Of a DNA stretch of 64,000 bases, positions 1 to 9,566 are shown one piece after another. Location of the stretch: NCBI RefSeq assembly GCF_002245355.1, contig NZ_NOWF01000003.1:1-64000 (forward strand). The letters are read 5' to 3'. The stretch is from Paludifilum halophilum. Its GTDB lineage: Bacteria > Bacillota > Bacilli > Thermoactinomycetales > DSM-45169. The stretch's first letter is position 1. Each line of letters starts with the position of its first letter. A model generated the notes under the pieces. That model did no database searches, had not been told where the DNA came from, and worked only from the letters and a program-made list of their open reading frames with translations. The position numbers and the translations under genes are program-made.

Positions 1-371
1 TATCTTCAGAAATGGAGCCAATGGTTTCGATGTAGAAACGACTGTTCCAAAGATGCCCTCCCCAAAGTTTCTGTTTTAAATGGGGGAATTTTAAGAAACA
101 TTTTCGTGCGGAAATTCCTTTTAACATCTTGACTATGTACGAGGGAGCCACCTTTGGATGAGCGGAAGCAAATACATGGACATCTTTCTCACCCACTTCC
201 ATCATGACAACTTCAAAGCCCTTTTCCTCCGCGATCTCTTGAAAAAGCCTCTGTCAGAAAGGATTCAATTTCCATATCCAGTACTTTTCTGCGGTATTTG
301 ACGGACCAAACGATATGATCATTGACGTTATAGACACAAGTTCTCGCATGCTTGATGTTCTCTTTTCCCAT
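1..371 (-). pseudogene. tnpA: IS200/IS605-family transposase TnpA, frameshifted and cut by window edge
   Basis: Reading the minus strand from an ATG at 371 gives a protein beginning MGKENIKHARTCVYN with the family's VKYRRKVLD segment. After about 40 residues the frame breaks near position 240 (about one extra base). The next frame continues as FQEIAEEKGFEVVMMEVG, then KISARK-like and LWGGHLWNSRFY segments typical of IS200-type Y1 (HUH) transposases. The HUH site reads K-D-V-H-V-F where relatives have D-H-U-H, so one metal-binding histidine is missing as well. The catalytic tyrosine helix would lie beyond the left edge. Two independent defects make this a dead copy. It is not visible whether a tnpB follows. 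Confidence 0.85.
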
Positions 372-548
372 CCATGTAGTATAGCGAAAATAGCGGGAGT
401 TGGCTATATTTCATGCGATTTCCCCTCGACATATGATCTGATTATCTACCGACATTGTCGGACTTGCGAGGGGGTTAACACCCCCGCCCCTCGTCCGACG
501 CTCGCTTTCATCTACCCCATTAAAATGGGGGAGGATTCCCGCTCGCAT
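372..548 (-). other. IS200/IS605-like left end with nested hairpins (structured-RNA-like)
   Basis: Between tnpA and the nupC stop lie several hairpins: a perfect 7-bp stem at 515-530, a nested stem in which 493-499 pairs with 457-463 enclosing 487-493/467-473 and a G5/C5 hairpin (470-485), and a hairpin at 449-461. On the minus strand the order is GAGCGGGAA (536-544), ATGAAAGC (504-511), GTCGGACGAGGG (488-499). The same three words occur in the same order at 16.34-16.41 kb. The element starts 3-4 bases after the nupC stop codon. Subterminal hairpins are normal for IS200/IS605 ends. A transcribed guide-type (omega) RNA is an inference. Confidence 0.55.
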
Positions 549-551
549 ATC

Positions 552-1763
552 CTAAATCAACATACCGGCGATGGAAGCACTCAAAAGAGAAGCCAGTGTC
601 CCCGCCAAAACGGCTCGCAAACCAAACTGAGCAATCTCTCCCCGACGGGAGGGTGCGATTCCGCCCAAGCCTCCGATTTGAATGGCAATACTGGACAGGT
701 TGGCAAAACCGCACAGGGCGAAGGTAACCACAGCCACTGTCTTCGGAGACAGCGTGTCCACTTCCGGTGCAAAGCTGGAATAGGCGACAAACTCATTCAG
801 TACGATTTTTTGTCCGATAAAACTGCCCGCCATCAACGCTTCCGACCAGGGGACTCCGATTACGAAAGCTACAGGAGAAAAGATAAGGCCCAAAATCGCT
901 TCCAAAGTCAGATCACCGTAACCGAACCATCCCCCGACATTGCTCAAAATTCCGTTCACCAGTGCGATCAAGGCGATAAAAGCGAGCAGGAGAGCCCCGA
1001 CATTGGCAGCCAGCTTCAAACCATCCAGTGCCCCGGTCGCTGCAGCGTCAATCACATTGACGTGCTCCTTTTTCTCCTCCTTCACGACCCCTTCTTCGGC
1101 CGTCGACTCTTCCGTCTCCGGTACCATGATCTTGGCCATAATCAAACCAGCGGGAGCCGCCATAAAACTGGCCGCCAGCAAATATTCCAGCGGAATCCCC
1201 AACAGGGAATACCCCACTAACACCGAGCCCGCCACAGAAGCAAAGCCCCCGGTCATGACTGCGAAGAGTTCGGACGAAGTCATCTTTGCAATATAGGGCT
1301 TGACCACCAGCGGTGCCTCGGTTTGGCCGACAAAAATATTGGCCGCGGCTGATAAGGACTCCGTTTTGCTGGTTTTGAGCAGTTTTGCCACACCCCCGCC
1401 CAACAGCCGGATCACCCATTGCATAATTCCCAAGTGATACAATACCGACATCAGTGAAGAAAAAAAGATGATAATCGGCAACACCTGAAAGGCAAAAATC
1501 GTCCCTTCATTCCCTTCCAGCAAGTCGCCGAAAAGAAAGGTAATCCCTTCATTGGCAAAGTTGATCAAGGCTTGTACCTTGTTACTGAACCAAGCCAGCG
1601 CCTCTTTTCCCGTCTCCCATTTCAAAACAATGAAGGCAAAACTGAGCTGGATAAGCAATCCGCCCAGGATGGTCCGAAAGTTCAAGGCTTTCTTGTTGGT
1701 GGAAAATAGAAAGGCGATCAACAGAACCGTTATCATTCCACCAATGCCCCAGAGAAGATGCAT
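552..1763 (-). CDS. nupC: Concentrative nucleoside transporter (NupC/CNT family)
   Basis: A 403-residue polytopic membrane protein with the CNT layout: N-terminal helices ([19 protein letters not shown]), a gate domain around residues 95-180, and conserved segments [14 protein letters not shown] and [16 protein letters not shown], followed by a C-terminal nucleoside-recognition domain. Family members import nucleosides with a proton or sodium gradient. Length is normal (about 395-410). It follows obg on the same strand 23 bases away, so read-through is possible. An IS200-type relic begins just past its stop codon. Family is sure; substrate preference is not visible. Confidence 0.9.
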   Translation of the reverse strand: MHLLWGIGGMITVLLIAFLFSTNKKALNFRTILGGLLIQLSFAFIVLKWETGKEALAWFSNKVQALINFANEGITFLFGDLLEGNEGTIFAFQVLPIIIFFSSLMSVLYHLGIMQWVIRLLGGGVAKLLKTSKTESLSAAANIFVGQTEAPLVVKPYIAKMTSSELFAVMTGGFASVAGSVLVGYSLLGIPLEYLLAASFMAAPAGLIMAKIMVPETEESTAEEGVVKEEKKEHVNVIDAAATGALDGLKLAANVGALLLAFIALIALVNGILSNVGGWFGYGDLTLEAILGLIFSPVAFVIGVPWSEALMAGSFIGQKIVLNEFVAYSSFAPEVDTLSPKTVAVVTFALCGFANLSSIAIQIGGLGGIAPSRRGEIAQFGLRAVLAGTLASLLSASIAGMLI

Positions 1764-1786
1764 GTCAACCCAACCTTTCCAGGCGT

Positions 1787-3085
<1,299 letters not shown>

Positions 3086-3799
3086 TCATCCGGGAAACCG
3101 AATCGTCATCGATTCGGCCTCGGGTTGCAAAACCGCTTTCCATCTCTTTATTCTATCCCGCAACTCCTCTCGGTCAATCGTCGACGGGAGGTGATCGACC
3201 GGTAACTCCGGATCCAACGTCAATCGAACTTCTTTTCCTTCCTTCCACAGCCTTAGCCAAATCTCAGCAGGGTCTTCACCATCACCGGAGAAAGGCGTCA
3301 GCCGGGAAAGAACTTCCTTCAGAGCAGCCTGAATCCGTTCCCCGTCCCGAAACGTCAACCGTCGTGCCGATTCATCCACATGAATTTCCCATTGCCACTC
3401 GGGATATTCCTGAGGAAGAGTTACCAGGGTGAGAGCTAAAAACGAAGGTTCAACCCGGGAAATCAACCGCTCCTCCTGCAACCGGTTCACCTGCTTTTCC
3501 AAATAAGGGGGAATCCGCTGCGCCTGTCCCATGGAAGCGTAACCCGTCACCACCTGTACATGATTCATCCAATCATGCCGGTGCCGACTGAGCAATTGTA
3601 ACGTTTCATCCGCATTCCGGAGGCGGCATTGCTTCTCCAGCGCCCTGCCGAAGCGCTTCCATCCCCGAAGGAGCATGCATACGGTCAAAAAACCCAGTGG
3701 CACACCGACTGACCAACCCCAGGGCTGAAGGGCCATCAACAGGATGAAACCGCAGGCCGGTGCAAAATGCTTGAAACCGTAGGTCCAACCATCTTCCAC
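3086..3799 (-). CDS. spo0B: Spo0B-like sporulation initiation phosphotransferase
   Basis: The protein carries SRHRHDWMNHVQVV, matching the Spo0B/SpoOB_a helical hairpin with its phospho-accepting histidine (about His75), followed by a degenerate ATPase-like C-terminal half. In the phosphorelay Spo0B moves phosphate from Spo0F to Spo0A. I chose a GTG start at 3799: it has GAGAGGGAG 9 bases upstream, and the longer ORF would begin inside the rpmA terminator. This gives 237 residues. Unlike B. subtilis Spo0B (about 190 aa, soluble) there are two hydrophobic segments before the histidine, resembling related membrane-bound forms. Position between rpmA and obg supports the call. Confidence 0.85.
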   Translation of the reverse strand: MEDGWTYGFKHFAPACGFILLMALQPWGWSVGVPLGFLTVCMLLRGWKRFGRALEKQCRLRNADETLQLLSRHRHDWMNHVQVVTGYASMGQAQRIPPYLEKQVNRLQEERLISRVEPSFLALTLVTLPQEYPEWQWEIHVDESARRLTFRDGERIQAALKEVLSRLTPFSGDGEDPAEIWLRLWKEGKEVRLTLDPELPVDHLPSTIDREELRDRIKRWKAVLQPEAESMTIRFPG

Positions 3800-3861
3800 G
3801 TATACCGTCTCCCTCTCGGTATGGTCCAGACGTGCCTTTATTGTAATCGATTTCTTTCCAC

Positions 3862-3894
3862 AAAAAAACCCCGGCTTCTTTTCGCCAGGGTTTT
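3862..3894 (-). terminator. Rho-independent terminator after rpmA
   Basis: On the minus strand a 7-bp GC stem (3884-3890 with 3869-3875, one G-T pair) with an 8-base loop is followed by seven T. It ends the rplU-prp-rpmA unit and separates it from the spo0B-like gene. Confidence 0.85.
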
Positions 3895-3910
3895 GGAAAC
3901 GGATCAACCG

Positions 3911-4213
3911 TTAAGCTTGCATTTCAACGGCAACCGGTTCCGGGTAAACGCTGACCCGTTTGCGGTCACGGCCTTGACGTTCAAACTTGACGACTCCGTC
4001 CACTTTGGCAAAGAGAGTGTCATCACCGCCGCGGCCGACACCCATTCCCGGATAGATCTTGGTCCCGCGTTGGCGAACCAAAATGCTGCCCGCATTTACC
4101 AATTGACCGTCTCCGCTTTTTACACCCAAACGTTTGGCAATGCTGTCACGGCCGTTCTTTGTCGAACCGACACCTTTTTTCTGAGCAAAGAATTGCAGAT
4201 TCATTTTCAGCAT
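3911..4213 (-). CDS. rpmA: 50S ribosomal protein L27 with cleavable N-terminal extension
   Basis: About 100 residues with the L27 core [13 protein letters not shown] and [15 protein letters not shown]-type C-terminal half (here [18 protein letters not shown]). The start is ATG at 4213, with AAGGAGGTG 6 bases before it. The product begins [14 protein letters not shown]. In Firmicutes this extension is removed after the FF pair (F9/A10 here) by the protease Prp, which uncovers the residues reaching the peptidyl-transferase centre. The gene for Prp is immediately upstream, so substrate and protease are co-transcribed. Confidence 0.97.
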   Translation of the reverse strand: MLKMNLQFFAQKKGVGSTKNGRDSIAKRLGVKSGDGQLVNAGSILVRQRGTKIYPGMGVGRGGDDTLFAKVDGVVKFERQGRDRKRVSVYPEPVAVEMQA

Positions 4214-4237
4214 GATGTCCACCTCCTTCAAAAGTAT

Positions 4238-4573
4238 CTATGAATGTTCATCCATCTGTACATAATCCTTGTATTCATCGGCTATCGAGCGAAGCGAAGA
4301 TTGCATCGCCTCCAACAGAAAGCGTACCCGCCCGTCGGTCTCGGAACTCAGTCCGGCCGGCACGCGCAAATCCAGCTCCCCGTCGGTGTTGTCTTCCTCC
4401 CGGAAGAGGCGCACGCCAAGGAGACTTTCCGATGCGTTGGTCAAACCGATGGTGATTCCAGAAACAGCGGCACAGACAATATCCTGTCCATATTCACCGT
4501 AATCGGCGTGTCCCCGGACTCGGATACCCGCGATACGCCCCTCTTCATCCCTGTTAACCGTGATTCGTATCAT
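4238..4573 (-). CDS. prp: Ribosomal-processing cysteine protease Prp (YsxB)
   Basis: 111 residues. The catalytic pair is visible as His22 (RGHADYGEYG) and Cys34 (DIVCAAVS), at the spacing known for Staphylococcus aureus Prp. The enzyme removes the N-terminal extension of L27 and sits between rplU and rpmA in most Firmicutes that have the extension, as here. The gap to rpmA is only 24 bases and contains the rpmA ribosome-binding site. No strong ribosome-binding site is seen before its own ATG, so coupling to rplU translation (12-base gap) is likely. Confidence 0.95.
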   Translation of the reverse strand: MIRITVNRDEEGRIAGIRVRGHADYGEYGQDIVCAAVSGITIGLTNASESLLGVRLFREEDNTDGELDLRVPAGLSSETDGRVRFLLEAMQSSLRSIADEYKDYVQMDEHS

Positions 4574-4585
4574 CGGTGACGGGAA

Positions 4586-4897
4586 TCATGCGTCGATCTT
4601 GTCGATGACGACTTTGGTGAAGGGTTGACGATGTCCTTGCTTCCGCTTGTAGTTTTTCTTGGGCTTGTACTTGAAGACGACTACCTTCTTGCCTTTGCCG
4701 TGCTTCTCCACTTTACCCGTGACCTTGGCACCTTCCACCAGGGGCGTGCCGACCAGGGACTGATCTTCTTTGCCGACAAAGAGCACCTTATCGAAGGTAA
4801 CCGTTTCTCCTGCTTCTGCGGGCAGCTTTTCGATATAGACGGATTGTCCTTCTTGGACTTTATACTGTTTGCCGCCCGTTTCGATCAATGCGTACAT
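4586..4897 (-). CDS. rplU: 50S ribosomal protein L21
   Basis: 103 residues, full length, [18 protein letters not shown] at the N-terminus and the conserved basic C-terminal [18 protein letters not shown]21 binds 23S rRNA domain I. It is the first gene of rplU-prp-rpmA. AAGGAGGT lies 8 bases before the ATG. A clear vegetative promoter and a structured leader precede it. Confidence 0.98.
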   Translation of the reverse strand: MYALIETGGKQYKVQEGQSVYIEKLPAEAGETVTFDKVLFVGKEDQSLVGTPLVEGAKVTGKVEKHGKGKKVVVFKYKPKKNYKRKQGHRQPFTKVVIDKIDA

Positions 4898-5005
4898 CCC
4901 GGAACCTCCTTCTGTCGAAGACTCGCCAACAACGGGTGGGAAACCCCTTGGATACCCGTGTTGTGCGGTATGGCTTACTCCGGGAGAGCAAGCGCAAATG
5001 ACACA
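4898..5005 (-). promoter_or_regulatory. Structured 5' leader of rplU (L21-leader candidate)
   Basis: About 105 bases of leader separate the promoter from rplU. It contains an extended imperfect stem in which ACAACACGGGT pairs with ACCCGTTGTTG across a loop that holds GGGGTTTCCC. Bacillus rplU mRNAs carry a conserved L21 leader thought to be autoregulatory. Position and shape fit, but I could not compare with the consensus. Confidence 0.5.
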
Positions 5006-5011
5006 AAAAGA

Positions 5012-5040
5012 ATCTTATCATAAACGACCGTTCCTGTCAA
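5012..5040 (-). promoter_or_regulatory. Vegetative promoter of rplU-prp-rpmA
   Basis: On the minus strand TTGACA (5035-5040), a 17-base spacer, and TAAGAT (5012-5017). The -35 box is perfect and the -10 box matches four of six bases. Distance to rplU leaves a leader of about 105 bases. Confidence 0.85.
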
Positions 5041-5072
5041 TTTGACGCAGGACTTTTTCACAAACGGCTTAT

Positions 5073-5936
5073 CTACCCAACCAAGTCCCCTATCATAGAC
5101 GAAGCGGCTTTGTCATCGAAAAAACGTCCGAGCAAAACCTCCTCCGGCAATGAACATAACCGCCCTTGCCGGTCTCGGACCACAAATACATGATAAGCTT
5201 CTTTTCGCATCCGTTTCAACACCGCGTACAGGGGCTCTTCCCGGCAAACGTTCAGTTGAACGATTCGGGCGGAATCCGGAGGCGGGCATTCTTTTCTGTG
5301 CATCAAAAAACGCACATACTGAAATTCTTTCTGTTTGAGGGCCATCCAGTTGGCATACGCCAGAAAGAGAGCGATCATGCACAAATGAAGATGAACCGTC
5401 TCGGCAGTGGTGAATGCATACAAAAAAAACGACAGTGCCACAATCAAGCTTCCCCACAAGGTCCATAAGATACACTTCCGGTAAGGCATTCCGTAGCTCA
5501 AAAGCGATTGGAGGATTCGTCCTCCGTCCAAAGGATAGACAGGTAACAGGTTAAATCCGGCCATCAAGGTATTCCCCTGGATGAAATACTCGGTCCAATC
5601 CCCCGACCACCAACCGGCCTTGAAAAAAAGAATCCCGGCCAATACCATCATCACATTGTGGAAGGGACCCGCCAGTGCGACAACGATTTCCTCCCGGGCG
5701 GAAACGGTTCCCCATTCATCTGTGTGAGCGACACCGCCAAAGGGCAGAAGCTCCATACGACGAATACGCCACCCGAAAGAATGGGCGGCAGTGATATGGC
5801 CCATTTCGTGGATGATCACCAATACAAACAGGGTGATCACCTCCATAAACCGCCCGGTCAGCACGGAAGATAAAATCACCAACCAAAACAGAACATGGAC
5901 CCGCACCTCGATCCCTTGCCACGGCCATTTATTCAA
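5073..5936 (-). CDS. spoIVFB: Intramembrane site-2 metalloprotease SpoIVFB (pro-sigmaK processing)
   Basis: 287 residues, as in B. subtilis (288). The zinc motif HEMGH is at residues 42-46 and the second ligand motif YPLDGGRIL near 136, both within a multi-pass membrane domain. The C-terminal third resembles a CBS domain. SpoIVFB in the mother-cell-derived outer forespore membrane cleaves pro-sigmaK. Translation probably starts at TTG 5936, inside the end of spoIVFA (8-base overlap), so the two are coupled. Confidence 0.95.
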   Translation of the reverse strand: MNKWPWQGIEVRVHVLFWLVILSSVLTGRFMEVITLFVLVIIHEMGHITAAHSFGWRIRRMELLPFGGVAHTDEWGTVSAREEIVVALAGPFHNVMMVLAGILFFKAGWWSGDWTEYFIQGNTLMAGFNLLPVYPLDGGRILQSLLSYGMPYRKCILWTLWGSLIVALSFFLYAFTTAETVHLHLCMIALFLAYANWMALKQKEFQYVRFLMHRKECPPPDSARIVQLNVCREEPLYAVLKRMRKEAYHVFVVRDRQGRLCSLPEEVLLGRFFDDKAASSMIGDLVG

Positions 5937-6708
5937 AGGTGATCACTTTCGTCGGATCGACGAATTGATCGCCCCGCTTCAAAGCGAAAAAGAGCAGGGG
6001 TTCACCATCCCGGCCTCCCGTCTCACCCAACAGTTGCTCCGGTTTAACCCAATCCTTCTCCTTGACCCGGATCTCTTTCAGCCAACCGTACCAAGTCTCA
6101 CGACCATCGGTATGCCGCACGACAACCGTCAAACCCAACCCTTCTTTTCGTCCGGCTTCCACTACCCAACCCTCAGCGGCAGATACGACCGGAGCTTGTT
6201 CCGAGGTCCGCAGAGTCACTCCCCGATCCTCCTTTTTAAAGGAACCGGTCAATTCTCCCTTGACTGGGGCTATCCAGCGCTGTTCCGATTTTTCCTGTTC
6301 GTTTTTTTCTCTGAATGTAGGTAAAATAGCCGGAGAGCCATCGATATTTTCCTGATACCATTGGGCAACCCCCCGGAAATTATAATCCCGTTCCATCACC
6401 TCCGTAATAAACGCTTGCACCTGCTTGCCCGCCGGTACCTGTGACTGAAAGACCAAATAGGTTCCCGTAAGCAGAAAAAAAGCGAAAAAGGCTTGGACGA
6501 CCCATCGTCCTTCTTTTTTCTTCTCGCTTTCCTCCATCCACTGACCCGGCCGGTTCCATGGCAGATCCTCGGATTTTCCCGTCTCTCTTTTCTGCCACAC
6601 AGGTTGTCCATAACGACCCCAGCCTGCACCGGTTCCATATTGACTGTCACGGATCGCCTTCATCTGCCGTTCCCGACGCTTTTTCACTCCTTGATACCAT
6701 TCCCGCAT
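5929..6708 (-). CDS. spoIVFA: SpoIVFA, inhibitor/anchor of SpoIVFB, with degenerate LytM domain
   Basis: 259 residues: basic soluble N-terminus, one membrane helix around 75-95 (VVQAFFAFFLLTGTYLVF), then an M23/LytM-like domain (residues 150-259, e.g. PVVSAAEGWVVEAG and GLTVVVRHTDG). Catalytic zinc residues of true M23 peptidases are not evident. In B. subtilis it holds SpoIVFB and BofA in an inactive complex until SpoIVB and CtpB cleave it. The order spoIVFA-spoIVFB upstream of rplU is as in B. subtilis. Confidence 0.92.
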   Translation of the reverse strand: MREWYQGVKKRRERQMKAIRDSQYGTGAGWGRYGQPVWQKRETGKSEDLPWNRPGQWMEESEKKKEGRWVVQAFFAFFLLTGTYLVFQSQVPAGKQVQAFITEVMERDYNFRGVAQWYQENIDGSPAILPTFREKNEQEKSEQRWIAPVKGELTGSFKKEDRGVTLRTSEQAPVVSAAEGWVVEAGRKEGLGLTVVVRHTDGRETWYGWLKEIRVKEKDWVKPEQLLGETGGRDGEPLLFFALKRGDQFVDPTKVITFE

Positions 6709-6750
6709 CGTCCTACACCGCCTCTTTCCGCCTAATCCCTGTTTGTAACC

Positions 6751-6778
6751 ATCCTATTCCCGTCCTCCGGGAATATGA
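6751..6778 (-). promoter_or_regulatory. Possible sigmaE promoter of spoIVFA-spoIVFB
   Basis: On the minus strand TCATATT (6772-6778), a good sigmaE -35 match, is followed after 13 bases by AATAGGAT (6751-6758), which matches CATACAAT at five of eight. It lies 43 bases upstream of spoIVFA. The operon is sigmaE-dependent in B. subtilis. The weak -10 box keeps this tentative. Confidence 0.35.
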
Positions 6779-6861
6779 GCCCTTGTCCCAGTATCGCTGA
6801 CAATCAACGACGACAAGTGAAAATCAGCCGGCATCAATCCAGAACGATGCGGTTATCTATT

Positions 6862-6894
6862 AAAAAAAGAACCGGATGTTTCCGGTTCTTTTTT
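6862..6894. terminator. Bidirectional-looking terminator after the OYE gene
   Basis: AAAAAAGAACCGGA and its complement TTCCGGTTCTTTTTT are separated by three bases. It lies two bases beyond the stop codon of the Old Yellow Enzyme gene on the minus strand and ends the mhq-like operon. A-run and T-run are symmetric, so it could work on either strand. Confidence 0.9.
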
Positions 6895-6896
6895 GA

Positions 6897-7958
6897 TCAC
6901 TCGAGAGTGGCCAAGTGCTTTTTGGGATCATATTCAATCAGCGGACTTCCCTGATTGACTCGGTGCAGAAAATCGGGATTGGCAATCAAAGGGCGTCCGA
7001 AGGCCGCCACATCGATAATACCTTCCTCTATTGCTTGTTCCGCTGTATCCGGATCCAAATCACCGACTCCGACGATCATACCGTCCCAAAATTGGCGAAC
7101 TAACTGATGCAGGGTTTTTCCATCGGCGATGGTTTCTTGAAAATTCATGGTGGAAGGATGGATCATCCGGACTCCCGCCTCTTTAAAGGCCTCGATAAAC
7201 GTTCGGATTGCCGCTTCCGGTTCTTCCCACATGTAGTCGGGCTGATCGATTTTGAGGGCGGAGAAACGGATCAAAGTACGGTCCGCCCCGACAGCATCGA
7301 TCACGGCGTTCAACACTTCTTTCATAAAAGTGAGACGCTGGGCCAGATCTCCACCATATCGATCAGTTCGGCGGTTTGAAACATCAGAGTTAAACTGATC
7401 AATCAAGTATCCGTGGGCACCGTGAATCTCAACGCCATCAAACCCGGCCTCCAATGCGTTTTTCGCCGCCTGGGCATACTGACCCACCACCTCTCGGATA
7501 TCATCAATACTCATTTCCTCCGGTGTGTCAAAGGGTTTGCGAAAGCGCGGCACACGACCCTCGGCACGCAACGGGGAGGCGGACTGAGGCGGCCACCCGC
7601 CGGTCAGTTCATGGTGGGATGCACGGCCCACATGCCATATTTGGGCGATGATCCTGCCGCCTTCCCGATGAACGGCTTCCGTGACAGGCTTCCAGGATTC
7701 AATCTGCTCTTTTGTATAGAGGCCCGGTACTCCCGGGTTTCCTTTGGCACGGGGACTGATCACGATACCTTCCGTGATGATCAGGCCGATCCCGTCAGCG
7801 GCGCGTTTGCGATAATATTCCATGACATCCCGACCGACAACCCCGGTTTCATCATCGGCAAAACAGCGTGTCATCGGGGCCATCGCAGTTCGGGTCCTCA
7901 GTTTCCAGGCCCCGATTTGAACCGGCTCCATCAGTTTCTTTTTCACTCGGGTACTCAT
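6897..7958 (-). CDS. Old Yellow Enzyme family NADH:flavin oxidoreductase
   Basis: 353-residue TIM-barrel flavoprotein. Visible motifs are the FMN-binding N-terminus (RTRTAMAPMTRCFAD), IAQIWHVGRASH, the substrate-binding FDGVEIHGAHGYLIDQF, DRYGGDLAQR, and GRPLIANPDF. OYE enzymes reduce electrophilic alkenes, quinones and nitro compounds with NAD(P)H via FMN. Its start codon overlaps the stop of the hydrolase gene by ATGA, and the hydrolase likewise overlaps the dioxygenase, making one coupled three-gene unit for electrophile or quinone detoxification. Exact substrate unknown; closer to NemA/xenobiotic reductases than to YqjM by its N-terminus. Confidence 0.92.
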   Translation of the reverse strand: MSTRVKKKLMEPVQIGAWKLRTRTAMAPMTRCFADDETGVVGRDVMEYYRKRAADGIGLIITEGIVISPRAKGNPGVPGLYTKEQIESWKPVTEAVHREGGRIIAQIWHVGRASHHELTGGWPPQSASPLRAEGRVPRFRKPFDTPEEMSIDDIREVVGQYAQAAKNALEAGFDGVEIHGAHGYLIDQFNSDVSNRRTDRYGGDLAQRLTFMKEVLNAVIDAVGADRTLIRFSALKIDQPDYMWEEPEAAIRTFIEAFKEAGVRMIHPSTMNFQETIADGKTLHQLVRQFWDGMIVGVGDLDPDTAEQAIEEGIIDVAAFGRPLIANPDFLHRVNQGSPLIEYDPKKHLATLE

Positions 7959-8587
7959 AAGCTCCCCTCCGGTTCTTGATACGTATTTTTATACCAGGCG
8001 GCGGCGACTCCGATTTCCGAACGGGTCAACTGATGACCGGTGCTCCCCCAATGAACTTCCACTTCAGCACCCGCCTTCTGAAACAACTTTTCCAGCTCCT
8101 CGGTTTCTGCCGGGACGCAGATGGGATCGTTCCGCCCCGCTCCGATGAAGACGGGCAGACCGGAGAGATCCGGAAGTTCGATTCCACGTCTGGGTACCAT
8201 CGGATGGTGTAAGACGGCTCCTTGAAGAATCTTCCCATAATGTAACAGCAGACTGGCAGCGATATTGGCCCCGTTGGAATATCCGACAGCAATCAATCGT
8301 CTTGGGGAAAAACCGTACTCTTGTGCGGCTTCCTCCAAAAATTCCTTCAGCTCCCAAGTTCGGAAAACAAGATCCTCCTCATCAAACACCCCTTCAGACA
8401 GGCGGTGGAAAAAGCGGGGCATTCCGTTTTCCAATACATTTCCGCGTACACTCAGAACAGAAGCCGACGGATCCACCATCTCCGCCAGAGGAAGGAGATC
8501 TTCCTCATTTCCGCCGGTCCCGTGCAATAAAAGCAGAACGGAAGCATCAGCGTCGGCTCCCTTTCGAAAAAGATGTTTCATTCTCAT
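7955..8587 (-). CDS. mhqD: Alpha/beta hydrolase, phospholipase/carboxylesterase type (MhqD-like)
   Basis: 210 residues. Features of the family are LLLLHGTGGNEEDLLPLA (oxyanion region), nucleophile elbow VGYSNGANIA (Ser), an Asp in GRNDPICVP and a late His in STGHQLT. In B. subtilis MhqD is part of the MhqR regulon responding to methylhydroquinone and catechol. Here it is coupled by ATGA overlaps on both sides, to an MhqO-like dioxygenase upstream and an OYE downstream. The natural substrate of these hydrolases is not established. Confidence 0.88.
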   Translation of the reverse strand: MRMKHLFRKGADADASVLLLLHGTGGNEEDLLPLAEMVDPSASVLSVRGNVLENGMPRFFHRLSEGVFDEEDLVFRTWELKEFLEEAAQEYGFSPRRLIAVGYSNGANIAASLLLHYGKILQGAVLHHPMVPRRGIELPDLSGLPVFIGAGRNDPICVPAETEELEKLFQKAGAEVEVHWGSTGHQLTRSEIGVAAAWYKNTYQEPEGSL

Positions 8588-9534
8588 GACCGCCGATCTC
8601 CTTTCAACAAGCGGACTTCAATCGGCTGAAGGATTCTCTCGATCTGATCCCGCTGGGACTCCAACCAGGGGGGTAACATGAGCTTTTCTCCCAGCGCCTC
8701 CAGCGGTTCATCCCGGGTAAATCCCGGCGGATCCGTGGCCATTTCAAACAGGATACCGCCTTCCTCCCGAAAGTAAACGGAGTGAAAATACTCCCGGTTA
8801 ATAATCTCTGTAGGGCTGAACCCGTTTTGTTGAATCCGGCTTCTCCAGTCCTTCATCTCCTCATCATCCCGTGCCCTCCACGCGATGTGATGGACGGTCC
8901 CCGCTCCCATACTTCCCGGAGCAGGGATCGTTTGCTTGACATCGATGACGTTTCCCAGGTCCCCTGTGGCACGAAGGCGGGAGAAATCATTTTCTTCACC
9001 CACTTTTTCCAGGCCCATTTGCTCCAACAAATGAACGGTCGAATCAGGATTGCCGGAGTACAGAATCGCACCCCCAAAACCTTTGATCGCTTTTTCTTGA
9101 GGAATATTCCCGAAGGCCCATTCGTTCCGGGGACCTTCTTCCCGGGCAACCAACTCCAACCGAAGGCCGTGGGGATCGTTAAACTCCAAGTAATCCTCTC
9201 CAAAGCGACTGGAATTCATGACCGACACACCGAACGCCTTCAGACGTTCCTCCCAGAATCCCAGCGTACCGACGGGAACGACATAGGTTGTAACCCCCAC
9301 CTGCCCCGCTCCGATCCGACCCCGCCGGGCACCCGACCACGGGAAAAAGGTGATGATCGTTCCCGGGTCTCCTTTTTTGTTTCCGAAATACAGATGATAC
9401 GTTCCCGGATCATCGAAATTAACCGTCTTTTTCACAAAACGGAGTCCCAAAACCCCGGCGTAAAAATCCACATTCTCCTGAGGATCTCCTACTATCGCTG
9501 TCACATGGTGAATCCCAGCGGTTTGTCGGGTCAT
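8584..9534 (-). CDS. mhqO: Ring-cleaving dioxygenase of the VOC superfamily (MhqO-like)
   Basis: 316 residues with two vicinal-oxygen-chelate modules. The first begins GIHHVTAIVGDPQENVDFY, the second around residue 150 with AILYSGNPDSTVHLLEQ. Candidate metal ligands are His10, His of GTVHHIAWRARDD and Glu of GGILFEMATD. B. subtilis MhqO is a thiol/quinone-stress dioxygenase. As first gene of the unit it is preceded by GGAGGG and by a promoter overlapped by a palindrome, so induction by quinone-like electrophiles through a MarR/DUF24-type repressor is plausible. No such regulator is adjacent. Confidence 0.9.
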   Translation of the reverse strand: MTRQTAGIHHVTAIVGDPQENVDFYAGVLGLRFVKKTVNFDDPGTYHLYFGNKKGDPGTIITFFPWSGARRGRIGAGQVGVTTYVVPVGTLGFWEERLKAFGVSVMNSSRFGEDYLEFNDPHGLRLELVAREEGPRNEWAFGNIPQEKAIKGFGGAILYSGNPDSTVHLLEQMGLEKVGEENDFSRLRATGDLGNVIDVKQTIPAPGSMGAGTVHHIAWRARDDEEMKDWRSRIQQNGFSPTEIINREYFHSVYFREEGGILFEMATDPPGFTRDEPLEALGEKLMLPPWLESQRDQIERILQPIEVRLLKGDRRS

Positions 9535-9566
9535 GGAAAACCCTCCTTTTCAGGTCATCAATTTAT

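Noticed and set aside
3606-3863. Minus-strand 85-codon frame overlapping the spo0B-like gene
   Set aside because: Out of frame with the conserved histidine-containing protein and partly inside the rpmA terminator.
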